From assembly GCA_030428885.1 (NCBI GenBank), contig JAUIEJ010000005.1:1-64000 (forward strand): a stretch of DNA of 64,000 nucleotides, read 5' to 3'. The position numbers and the translations under genes were made by a program. Origin of the DNA: Gemmatimonadota bacterium (GTDB taxonomy: Bacteria; Gemmatimonadota; Gemmatimonadetes; Longimicrobiales; Gaopeijiaceae). This document shows positions 15,560-23,042 of this stretch, piece after piece. Under the pieces are notes generated by a model. The model worked only from the letters and a program-made list of their open reading frames with translations. It did no database searches and was not told the origin of the DNA. Every line of letters begins with the position of its first letter. Position 1 is the stretch's first letter.

Positions 15560-15937
15560 ATGCCCCGCACGCCCCTCACCAGCCCGACCGCCACGGCCGT
15601 CGGCCCGTACTCCCACGGCATCGACGACGGCCGGTACGTGTTCTGCTCGGGCCAGACCCCCATCGATCCCGCCACCGGCGAGCTTCACGCCGGGGGGGTG
15701 GATGCCCAGACCCACCAGTGCTTCGACCACCTCTTCTCCGTGCTGGCCGATGCCGGACTGGGCCCCGAGCACGTGGTGAAGGTCAACGTGTACCTGCGGG
15801 ACATGGCCGATTTTCCCGCCATGAACGCCGCCTATCAGACGCGCTTCGAGGCACCCTTCCCGGCCCGCACCACCATCGGTGTGGCGGGCCTGCCCCTCGA
15901 CGCCCGGGTGGAGATCGAGCTGGTGGCCCGCCGCTGA
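15560..15937 (+). CDS. ridA: RidA family enamine/imine deaminase
   Basis: 125 residues; ATG 15560 follows GGAGTCCCC directly and fits RidA length, while the longer track frame adds shadow sequence. Family motifs are GPYSHGIDDGRYVFCSGQTP, VVKVNVYLRDMADFPAMN and PARTTIGVAGLPLDARVEIE, with the active-site Arg at 103. RidA hydrolyses reactive 2-aminoacrylate and related enamines made by PLP enzymes in the cytoplasm. There is no signal peptide, unlike the second RidA at 30613. It is 13 bases ahead of the ECF sigma gene. Confidence 0.92.
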   Translation: MPRTPLTSPTATAVGPYSHGIDDGRYVFCSGQTPIDPATGELHAGGVDAQTHQCFDHLFSVLADAGLGPEHVVKVNVYLRDMADFPAMNAAYQTRFEAPFPARTTIGVAGLPLDARVEIELVARR

Positions 15938-15950
15938 TCCGGAGCGGGCC

Positions 15951-16562
15951 GTGGTGGACGACCGGACCCTCCTGTCCCGGATCGCCCGGGGCGACGACGA
16001 CGGGTTCCGGACCTTCTACGACCGACACGCCCGACGGGTCTACGGCATCGCCCTGAACGTGCTCCGCGATGTCGGGGACGCCGAAGAGGTCACCCAGGAC
16101 GTCTTCGTCGAGGTCCACCGCGCGGCGGGGTCGTTCCGGGGAGACGCCCGGGTGTCGACCTGGCTGCACCGGATCGCCCTGCGCAAGGCCATCGACCGGG
16201 ACCGGCATCGCACCCGCGCTCGGCGGTTCGCCCGGGTGACCCACCGCCTCGGGTTCGGCCCCGATCCGGACGCCGTTCAGCTCCGGTCCCGGGACCACCC
16301 CGGCGTCGACCTGGACCATCGCCAGGCGGCCCGGGCCCTCTTCGACCTCATCGACGGGTTGCCGGATCGCCAGCGGAAGGCCCTGTTGCTGAGCTACGTC
16401 GAAGATCTCACGCGTCAGGACGCCGCCGACGCCATGGGGATCGGCCTCAAGGCGCTGGAGTCGCTGCTCCAGCGAGGCAAGGCCACCCTGCGGCGTCGAA
16501 TCGACGAACGGCGAGCCGCCGAAGGATCGACGGACGATTCATCGTCCAAGGAGACGGAATGA
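15951..16562 (+). CDS. ECF RNA polymerase sigma factor
   Basis: 203 residues from GTG 15951, chosen because GGAG (15941-15944) is six bases upstream; the track start at 15879 lies inside ridA. Sigma region 2 is FRTFYDRHARRVYGIALNVL through DAEEVTQDVFVEVHRAAGSF and STWLHRIALRKAIDRDR. Region 4 is LIDGLPDRQRKALLLSYVED followed by TRQDAADAMGIGLKALESLL. Regions 1 and 3 are absent, as in ECF factors. The next gene starts within its stop codon (ATGA), and two membrane-anchored genes follow with 4-base overlaps. This arrangement suggests that its activity is held by the 16559 product and released on a periplasmic cue. Confidence 0.92.
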   Translation: MVDDRTLLSRIARGDDDGFRTFYDRHARRVYGIALNVLRDVGDAEEVTQDVFVEVHRAAGSFRGDARVSTWLHRIALRKAIDRDRHRTRARRFARVTHRLGFGPDPDAVQLRSRDHPGVDLDHRQAARALFDLIDGLPDRQRKALLLSYVEDLTRQDAADAMGIGLKALESLLQRGKATLRRRIDERRAAEGSTDDSSSKETE

Positions 16563-16840
16563 ACGACGACCGCATTCTCGAGGCCCTCGACGGGCTCACG
16601 ACCCCCGATCCCTCGCCGGAACTCTACGCCCGGATCCAGGAGCGAGTCCGGGCGAGGGGGCGCGATCCCGGGCCGGTGGCGCCCCCTCGGCTCGCGGCGG
16701 CGCTGGCCGGGCTCGCCCTCCTGGTGGCCCTCAACGTCGGGGTCGCCGTGGCGTCGGTTCGGGCGCCGGAGACGTCCGCCGGCGGGGGCGATCCCTACTC
16801 CGCCGACCTGGCGTCGGACTACACCCTGTACGAGCCGTGA
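16559..16840 (+). CDS. Small single-pass membrane protein, candidate anti-sigma factor
   Basis: 93 residues. A charged cytoplasmic N-terminus of ~45 residues (LEALDGLTTPDPSPELYARI) precedes one transmembrane helix (LAAALAGLALLVALNVGVAV) and a short acidic periplasmic tail ending DYTLYEP. Its size, topology and position directly behind an ECF sigma match CnrY-type anti-sigma factors (~95 residues, one helix), but no zinc-binding HxxxCxxC motif is present and sequence similarity is not provable by eye. Both ends are coupled: ATGA with the sigma gene and GTGA with the sensor gene. The anti-sigma role is inferred from context. Confidence 0.65.
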   Translation: MNDDRILEALDGLTTPDPSPELYARIQERVRARGRDPGPVAPPRLAAALAGLALLVALNVGVAVASVRAPETSAGGGDPYSADLASDYTLYEP

Positions 16841-17370
16841 GCCGGGCCCGCCTCCTCACCGTGCTCGTGGGCGTCCTGGTGGCGCTGAACGTGGGACTCC
16901 TGGCGGTGATGGCGATCCGGATGTCCGCGCCCGGGGAGGCCGGCCGGCCGGCGCCCCTGCTGCGGCGCACCATCCCCGAGGCTCTGGAGTTCGATGCGGC
17001 GCAGGAGGCGCGATTCGACGCCGAGGTGGATCGACATCGGGCCGAGATGCAGGAGCTGGACCGTGAGCGGAGGGATCGGCTCCGGGCGTGGGTCGCCACC
17101 CTGTCCGGGGCCGGTGGCGGCCCGGACGCCCAGGCGCGCCTGGAGCGGGAGCTGCAGGGGTTGGAGGGGCGGAGATTGGCGGCGGTTCGGGGCCACTTCG
17201 ACTCCATCCGGGCCATGGCGCGCCCCGACCAACTCGCCCGATTCCCCCGGGTGCTCGACGATGCTGCGGGCGCCCTGGTGGGTCCGCCGCCGGGGGCGGT
17301 GGGGGGGGCGGCCCCTCCCCGGGCCGGAGGGCCCGGTCGGCCGGGGCCGGGTCGGCCGCCCGGGCGCTGA
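16837..17370 (+). CDS. Spy/CnrX-like periplasmic sensor protein, membrane anchored
   Basis: 177 residues, GTG start overlapping the previous stop. An N-terminal helix (LLTVLVGVLVALNVGLLAVM) anchors a periplasmic all-helical domain. Two degenerate LTPEQ-type segments, FDAAQEARFDAEVDRHRAEM and ARPDQLARFPRVL, are typical of CpxP/Spy/CnrX proteins. His68, Met71 and His120 are candidate metal ligands. The C-terminus (149-177) is a Gly/Pro/Arg low-complexity tail. In CnrYXH the X protein senses cobalt/nickel and controls release of sigma by Y; the same order of functions here suggests a metal or envelope-stress sensor. The inducer is unknown. Confidence 0.65.
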   Translation: MSRARLLTVLVGVLVALNVGLLAVMAIRMSAPGEAGRPAPLLRRTIPEALEFDAAQEARFDAEVDRHRAEMQELDRERRDRLRAWVATLSGAGGGPDAQARLERELQGLEGRRLAAVRGHFDSIRAMARPDQLARFPRVLDDAAGALVGPPPGAVGGAAPPRAGGPGRPGPGRPPGR

Positions 17371-17441
17371 CCGAAGGATCGAAGGGGGGCGTGTCGTCCA
17401 AGGGGGCAGAAGCGACGAACACCCCTCCGCTGGAGCCGATC

Positions 17442-18578
17442 ATGCCCTCCTCCACCCCGCGCCGACCCGGCGCCATCGTGGTCTTCGCCCTCCTCGCGGG
17501 ATGCAGCGCCGGCAACCCCGTGTCCACCCCGTCCGGCGACCTCGATCCCCTGCGCAGCCTGGCCATCGACCTGTCGGCCCCGGCGTCGTACACGGCGGCC
17601 CCGCCGCGGCACTACGGTCCCGCCGCCGCCTCCGACAACACGCCGGCCGGGAGTCCCGTCACCGACGAGGGCGCCACCCTGGGCCGGGTCCTCTTCCACG
17701 ACGTGGAGCTCAGCGTCGACCGATCCGTGTCGTGCGCCTCGTGCCACGTGCAGTCCCTCGGATTCACCGACGATCGCGTGCGGAGTCGGGGGTTCGACGG
17801 GGGCGAGACCGGAGCCCATTCCATGCGTCTGGCCAACGCCCGCTACTACGCCGGGGAGGAGATGTTCTGGGACCGGCGGGCCGACGACCTGGACGACCAG
17901 GTGCTCCAGCCCGTTCTGGACGAGGTGGAGATGGGGTTCGACGCCGAGGCCGGCGGGATCGACGCCCTCCTCGCCCGCCTCGAGTCCCTGGAATACTATC
18001 CGGTCCTCTTCGAGTGGGCGTTCGGGTCGCCGGGCATCACGGAGGCCCGCATCCGCTCGGCCCTCGCCCAGTACGTGCGCAGCATGGTGTCGACGGGAAG
18101 TCGCTTCGACTCGGCCCTGGAAGCCGCACCGCCGGGCCCGCCGCCGGCCGCCCTGTCGGGGTTCAGCGACGAGGAGAACCTGGGGTTCCGCCTCTTCACG
18201 CTCCCGCCGCAGCAGGGCGGCGTGGGCTGCGCCGGGTGTCACGAGCTCCCGACCCTGGCTCTGGATCCGGCCAGCGGCAGCAACGGGTTGGACGCGGGCG
18301 AGACCACCGTCTTCAAGGCGCCCTCCCTGAAGAACGTCGGGGTGACGGGCCCGTACATGCACGACGGACGCTTCGCCACGCTGTCGGAGGTGATCGACCA
18401 CTACGACCACGGCGTCGTCGACGGGCCCGCCCTGGACCGGCGCCTCCGGGCCCGGGGCGGAGGACCGGTGCGTCTGGGCCTGTCCGACACGGAGAAGGCG
18501 GCCCTCGTGGCGTTCCTCCACACCCTCACCGACACCGCCCTCCTCACCGACGAGCGCTTCTCCTCGCCGTTCCGATGA
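17442..18578 (+). CDS. Di-heme cytochrome c peroxidase (MauG/CcpA family) lipoprotein
   Basis: 378 residues; ATG 17442 has GGAG at 17432-17435 and yields a lipoprotein signal (VVFALLAGC, lipid Cys21). Two CXXCH heme sites are present, SCASCH (98-102) and GCAGCH (263-267). The family segment PSLKNVGVTGPYMHDGRFATLSEVIDHY lies after the second heme, and LGRVLFHDVELSVD precedes the first. The enzyme reduces H2O2 (or makes other high-valent iron chemistry) in the periplasm using electrons from cytochrome c. It starts 71 bases after the sensor gene, so it may be a target or member of the sigma operon. It converges on the 18584 gene with 5 bases between stops. Confidence 0.88.
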   Translation: MPSSTPRRPGAIVVFALLAGCSAGNPVSTPSGDLDPLRSLAIDLSAPASYTAAPPRHYGPAAASDNTPAGSPVTDEGATLGRVLFHDVELSVDRSVSCASCHVQSLGFTDDRVRSRGFDGGETGAHSMRLANARYYAGEEMFWDRRADDLDDQVLQPVLDEVEMGFDAEAGGIDALLARLESLEYYPVLFEWAFGSPGITEARIRSALAQYVRSMVSTGSRFDSALEAAPPGPPPAALSGFSDEENLGFRLFTLPPQQGGVGCAGCHELPTLALDPASGSNGLDAGETTVFKAPSLKNVGVTGPYMHDGRFATLSEVIDHYDHGVVDGPALDRRLRARGGGPVRLGLSDTEKAALVAFLHTLTDTALLTDERFSSPFR

Positions 18579-18583
18579 GGAGC

Positions 18584-19864
18584 CTACGACCCCTCGATGC
18601 GGTACCGCACGAGCCAGGGCACCTCGAGCTCGTCGGGGACCGAGGCCCAGAGGGTGTCGCCCCGGGTCCACCTCGGTCGGACCGAGGCGGGGAGTCGCAG
18701 GCGACCCCGTGCCCGCCCGTCGGCGTCGAGGACGACCCACTCGGCCGTGCCCGTGCTCCGGTCTCCCGCCCGGCGTAGCCACACCCCTCCGTCGGGCGTC
18801 GGCCACGACGATTCCAACGGGAGTTGGAATTCGGGGAAGTCCATCTCGGCCCGAAGGCGGTTCGCCACGACCTCCCAGTCGTCGGGCGTGGAGGCGTCGG
18901 GGTTGAACGGGGCCATGCCGCCGGGCCCGCCCCGGGCCGCACGGGCGGCGATGGAGTCGAGGTCGGCGTCGACGTAGGGAACGGGAGTGTAGGCCAGGAC
19001 CTGGTGGAACAACGTGTCGCCTTCCAGGGCGACCCGGGTCACGGTCATGGCCCCCGACGCGCCCGTCGCGGGGGCCGGCGTCTCGACGATGAGCCGGTCG
19101 GTGCCCACGCTGTACCACATGGGGAGCGTCGTGGGGGGACGGGGGACCATGAGGCGACGGCCGGCGATGTCCACCATGCGGTAGTCGACGTCCGCCTCCC
19201 ACGGGGGCCGCCACATGCGGGGCGGGGGCTTCGGCACCCACCCCAGCGTGTCGACCACCTCCCCCGAGGGCGCGAAGCTCACCAGGGGCCAGGGAATGGA
19301 ATCGGTGGGCTCCACCCCGGTGGGTTCGTTTCCCCGGTTCGACATGATGAGGCCGAAGTGTCCGATGAAGGTGCCGTCGTCCGTCAACGACTGGGGAACG
19401 ATGACGCCCAGGGCTTCGGGGAGGGGGACCACGACCCGTTCCGCCGTCCCGGTCTGGAGCACCTCGCCGTCCCGATGGAAGAGGGTGAGGCGCCCGTTGA
19501 ACGTCTCGATCGTCCACACCGTGTCTCCCCGGACTCCGAAGAAGGGTGCGGAGGTGAATTCGCCCGGGCCCTCGCCCTGACGGCCCAGGGCCCGAAGCCG
19601 CGTGCCGTCGGGCGCGAAGACCCGGATCTCGGGGGCCGAGATCTCCAGCGCGTAGATGTTGCCGTCCCGGTCCACGTCGACGCTCCCCAGGCGGGAGAAC
19701 CCCAGGTCCGGGTCGTCGAAGTGCCCGATGCGGGCGACCTCGGTGGCCTGCAGGAGGGGAAGGTCGTCCATGGACACGGGGCCCGTCTGGACGGGGCCCC
19801 CGCAGGCGCCGGGGGCCAGGAGTCCCGCCACCAGGAATCGCTGGAGGTGCGTGGGCCGTCTCAT
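18584..19864 (-). CDS. Exported 6-bladed beta-propeller protein
   Basis: 426 residues; the true start is ATG 19864, within the 1056-aa track ORF whose N-terminal part is shadow. The signal sequence is MRRPTHLQRFLVAGLLAPGAC with a weak lipobox at the Cys. Blade-type repeats include LGSVDVDRDGNIYALE, GRQGEGPGEFTSAPFFGVRGD and TPDGGVWLRRAGD; the G-x-GEGPGEF signature is shared with the lipoprotein at 50790. No catalytic motif is visible; such propellers usually bind or scaffold. Its start overlaps the stop of the upstream gene (ATGA), so the pair is co-translated. Confidence 0.78.
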   Translation of the reverse strand: MRRPTHLQRFLVAGLLAPGACGGPVQTGPVSMDDLPLLQATEVARIGHFDDPDLGFSRLGSVDVDRDGNIYALEISAPEIRVFAPDGTRLRALGRQGEGPGEFTSAPFFGVRGDTVWTIETFNGRLTLFHRDGEVLQTGTAERVVVPLPEALGVIVPQSLTDDGTFIGHFGLIMSNRGNEPTGVEPTDSIPWPLVSFAPSGEVVDTLGWVPKPPPRMWRPPWEADVDYRMVDIAGRRLMVPRPPTTLPMWYSVGTDRLIVETPAPATGASGAMTVTRVALEGDTLFHQVLAYTPVPYVDADLDSIAARAARGGPGGMAPFNPDASTPDDWEVVANRLRAEMDFPEFQLPLESSWPTPDGGVWLRRAGDRSTGTAEWVVLDADGRARGRLRLPASVRPRWTRGDTLWASVPDELEVPWLVRYRIEGS

Positions 19865-21609
19865 CGTCCGGTCAGCAACATCTCGGCGTACCGGTTCATG
19901 CCCGAGCCACCGTCGGAGCCGGCGTCCACCACGAACCCGTACACGATGGTGCCGTCGGACTTCTCGATGCGGGCGCCCCGGATCCACTGGGCGTTCACGC
20001 CGTCCACGAGGAGGGCCGGGTCGGACCACCGGCCCAGGCCCTCGCTGGTGGCCCGGTAGAGGCTGCGGGTCTCGTCGTCGATGAAGACGACGTGGACCGT
20101 CTCGCCGTCGGCCACGGCGTCGGCGCCCACCTGGTCCGAGTCCACGGCGTTCTGCACCACGGCTCGGTCGGTCACCTGAGCGGGGGCCGTGGGCAGGCCC
20201 GAGCCGTCGCCCGCCACACGCCGCGCCCAGAGCCGCCCGTCGGCCAGGCGGTAGACGATGACCACCGTGTTGGATCCGGCCAGGTGGACGAGGGGTGCCA
20301 GCGCTCCGGCGTCGTCTTCCAGGCGGGAGGCGACCCCGTCGGCCAGGGTCGTGGCGGGGGAGAGGGACCCGTCGGGGTGCAGGGTGCGATGGCGGACCTC
20401 CCGGGCGGTTCCGTCGTGGGCGGCGTAGGCCAGGTGCACCACGTCGTCGTCGGCCAGAACCGACTGGACCCCGGTGAGGAGCGCCCCGTCGTCGGCCGAC
20501 AGGACTCGCTCCTCGCCCCATTCGCCGCTCGGGTTCCGAATGCGGAGCCGGAGTCCCAGGGAATCGCCGTAGACGGCCACCACGCTGCCGTCGCTCCGGA
20601 CCTCCACCGTGGCCGTCTGGGACGGGGGATCGGATGGGACCGCCACGAGTTCGTCGCGCACGACCCACCGGTCCGGCCCCTCGGGATCCTCGGCGGTGGC
20701 GAAGGCGTGATAGAACACCGAGTCGGCCTGATGGAGCATGTGGATCCGGCCGTCCCGAAGCGCGCCGGCGAAGCCCTCGAGATCCCCCGTGGCTGGACGG
20801 TTCTCGCCGTCCATCTCCTGCCAGGTGATGCCGCCGTCGATGGATCGGACCATCATGAGGACGTTGTACGTCTCGGCGGGTTCCATGGGGAAGTACAGCG
20901 CGCCCGTGACCGACGACCACGGGCCGAGGCGGCCGGGGGTCTCCACGAAGGTCCCGCCCAGGAGTCCCGGAGGGACCCGGAGGAGCACCGTGGCCGGGGG
21001 TCCGCCCACGGGACGTCCCTCCCGGTCCACCATGCGGAATTCGAAGACGTCGCCGTCGTCGTTGGTCACCGCCCCGTCGGCGAACCGCCGGATGACCAGG
21101 GGCCACTCCCACTCGCCCTGGGAACCCGCGCCGGACCACGGCCCGGTGGCGCTGTCCAGGACCACGCCGGCCCCGGGAACGAAGGGGAGGGGCGAGCGGG
21201 GGAGGAGGTCGGTGGTGGGGGCCCGGTCCTCGTAGGCCCCGGTGGATACGACGCTCACCCGGGGCGAGGAGATCTCGTCGGGGTAGGGGTGGTTCCGGGC
21301 CAGCACCCGCTCCCACGGCCCGCCGTTCCGCCGCGCCTCGAGTCCGAAAGACACCGGCGCCGGCGCGTCGTCGTCGGCCTCCACTTCGAAGCGCAGCCGG
21401 AAGGGTTCGTCGGCCCGGACCGGGACGGCTTCCGCGACGCCGGCCACCCATCCCGTGTCGGCGTCGAGGGCGGCGTCCACCGGACCCCGGACCCGGAAGG
21501 ACGTATGCCGAAACGACGACGCGTCGGAGGCGTCGCCGGTGTCCCCGCAGGCCCAACCCGCAGCGGCGAGGAGGAGGATCGAGGCTCGGATCGGAAAGCG
21601 ACGGAGCAT
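19861..21609 (-). CDS. Exported BNR/sialidase-fold-like beta-propeller protein
   Basis: 582 residues from ATG 21609 (the track frame starts far upstream in the ankyrin gene). The signal ILLLAAAGWACGDTGDASDA suggests a lipoprotein or secreted protein. An N-terminal beta-sandwich-like region (~30-200) is followed by repeated propeller strands with Asp-box-like pieces such as RSIDGGITWQEMDG and TATVEVRSDGSVVAVYGD, as in exo-alpha-sialidase folds. The catalytic Arg triad of sialidases cannot be confirmed, so enzymatic function is open. It is coupled by a 4-base overlap to the following propeller gene. Confidence 0.72.
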   Translation of the reverse strand: MLRRFPIRASILLLAAAGWACGDTGDASDASSFRHTSFRVRGPVDAALDADTGWVAGVAEAVPVRADEPFRLRFEVEADDDAPAPVSFGLEARRNGGPWERVLARNHPYPDEISSPRVSVVSTGAYEDRAPTTDLLPRSPLPFVPGAGVVLDSATGPWSGAGSQGEWEWPLVIRRFADGAVTNDDGDVFEFRMVDREGRPVGGPPATVLLRVPPGLLGGTFVETPGRLGPWSSVTGALYFPMEPAETYNVLMMVRSIDGGITWQEMDGENRPATGDLEGFAGALRDGRIHMLHQADSVFYHAFATAEDPEGPDRWVVRDELVAVPSDPPSQTATVEVRSDGSVVAVYGDSLGLRLRIRNPSGEWGEERVLSADDGALLTGVQSVLADDDVVHLAYAAHDGTAREVRHRTLHPDGSLSPATTLADGVASRLEDDAGALAPLVHLAGSNTVVIVYRLADGRLWARRVAGDGSGLPTAPAQVTDRAVVQNAVDSDQVGADAVADGETVHVVFIDDETRSLYRATSEGLGRWSDPALLVDGVNAQWIRGARIEKSDGTIVYGFVVDAGSDGGSGMNRYAEMLLTGR

Positions 21610-21647
21610 GATGGTCGGTGTGGGGCGCGAAGAGGTCGTCGGGTGGG

Positions 21648-22844
21648 TCAGACCCCACCGGCGGCTTCGAGCATCCGGGCGATGGCGGCGCGGCCGGCGT
21701 GGCGGGCCCATCCCAGAGCGGTGGCATCGTGGGTCCGGTCCCGGATCGTCGCATCCGCGCCCGCCTCGATCAACAGCCGCACCCGATCCGCATCTCCGGC
21801 CCACGCCGCCCGATGCAGGGCCGTGACACCGTCGTGAGGATTTCGTGTGTCGGGATCGACGCCCTGGGCCAGGACGAGACGCAGGGCGGGGGCCGGCGTG
21901 GAGAGGAGGTCGAGTCGGTCGGCGGCGTCGGCGTCGTCCAGAAGCCCGGGGGCCTCGTCCAGGAGTCGGTGCATGGCCGCGACGTCGCCACGTCGCGCTG
22001 CCTGGATCAATCGCTGCAGAGGGGGACTCCGTTGCAGGATCAGGCCGTACACCTCGTCGTGGCCTCGCCGCCGGGCCACCTCGGCGGCCGTATCGGCGAA
22101 GCCCAGGGCCCAGACGTACTTGTCCCCGCCGCCCAGGTGGGCGATCCGGGCACCCGGCCGGAGCCGTACGGTCACGGCCTCCGGGGCGTCGTCCAGCACC
22201 TTGTGGGTGAGGTCGACGTCGCCCAGGGCGGCGGCCATGAACAGGTCGGGGCGCGCCCCCCGGGACACCAGATAGCGGGTCACGGCGGGCCGGTGGGAGA
22301 TGGCCCACATGGCCGCGGTGCTCCGGTGGTCCACGCAGGGCCGGTCCAGCTCCGCGCCGCGCTCCAGGAGGGCGGCGGCCACGTCGGGCGTCGCCGCCAG
22401 GTGCAGGGGCGTGGCGCCGTCGGGTCCGGGTTCGTTCACCCGCTCCGGTGCGCCGTCGAGGATTCGCGCCAGATCCTCGAGGCGGCCCAGCCCTGCGGCG
22501 GCATGGAGGTCGACGGTGGCCCCCCGGGCCACCAGGTGTTCCCCCAACGCCATGGCCCGAGGCCCTCCGGCGTCCAGGAGCCGGGTGAGGGCGGTGTAGG
22601 GGCCGGGCTCCCAGGTGGAGCGGGCATCGGGATCGGCCCCCAGGTCCAGGAGGGCGTCCAGGGCGTCCCGTCGCCCCGGATGGGCCAGATGGACCAGGGC
22701 CGGCGCGCCGAAGGCGAACCAGGGTCGGTCGAGCATGGCGGCGATCTCGTCGGGCCACCGGCGCCCGACGGCCCGGATGGCCTCGGCGTCGGCCCTCTCC
22801 ACCGCCGCCCGAAACGCCGATGCCGCGGCAGTGGAGGGATCCAT
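21648..22844 (-). CDS. Ankyrin-repeat protein
   Basis: 398 residues from ATG 22844, preceded by GGAGTGCCC. Ankyrin units are visible, for example PDGATPLHLAATPDVAAALL, HDGVTALHRAAWAGDADRVR and LLIEAGADATIRDRTHDATA, with degenerate repeats between (ALVHLAHPGRRDALDALLDL). There is no signal peptide or membrane segment, so it is cytoplasmic and probably mediates protein-protein contact. There is no attached enzymatic domain. It lies 38 bases upstream of the BNR-like gene and could head a three-gene minus-strand unit (21648, 19861, 18584); a shared function is not evident. Confidence 0.85.
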   Translation of the reverse strand: MDPSTAAASAFRAAVERADAEAIRAVGRRWPDEIAAMLDRPWFAFGAPALVHLAHPGRRDALDALLDLGADPDARSTWEPGPYTALTRLLDAGGPRAMALGEHLVARGATVDLHAAAGLGRLEDLARILDGAPERVNEPGPDGATPLHLAATPDVAAALLERGAELDRPCVDHRSTAAMWAISHRPAVTRYLVSRGARPDLFMAAALGDVDLTHKVLDDAPEAVTVRLRPGARIAHLGGGDKYVWALGFADTAAEVARRRGHDEVYGLILQRSPPLQRLIQAARRGDVAAMHRLLDEAPGLLDDADAADRLDLLSTPAPALRLVLAQGVDPDTRNPHDGVTALHRAAWAGDADRVRLLIEAGADATIRDRTHDATALGWARHAGRAAIARMLEAAGGV

Positions 22845-23042
22845 GGGCACTCCAACGGTTCGAGGGGTTGGGGGGTCCCGGGGAGGGGGACGCTCAGTCT
22901 GGCGCCGACCGCTTCGGTCCGGCAAGGACGCTCGTCCCTCTGGCCATGGGGTGGGCGCCCGCCTACTCTGTGCGCCCCGCCCGGCCCCGGGTCGTGGCGG
23001 ACCGATGCGAACGAAGATGGAACGCTCATCGAGGAGAGTGCG

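Noticed and set aside
15951-17370. Sigma cassette as a TonB/FecIR iron system
   Set aside because: No TonB-dependent receptor or FecR domain follows; the third gene is a Spy/CnrX-like helical protein.
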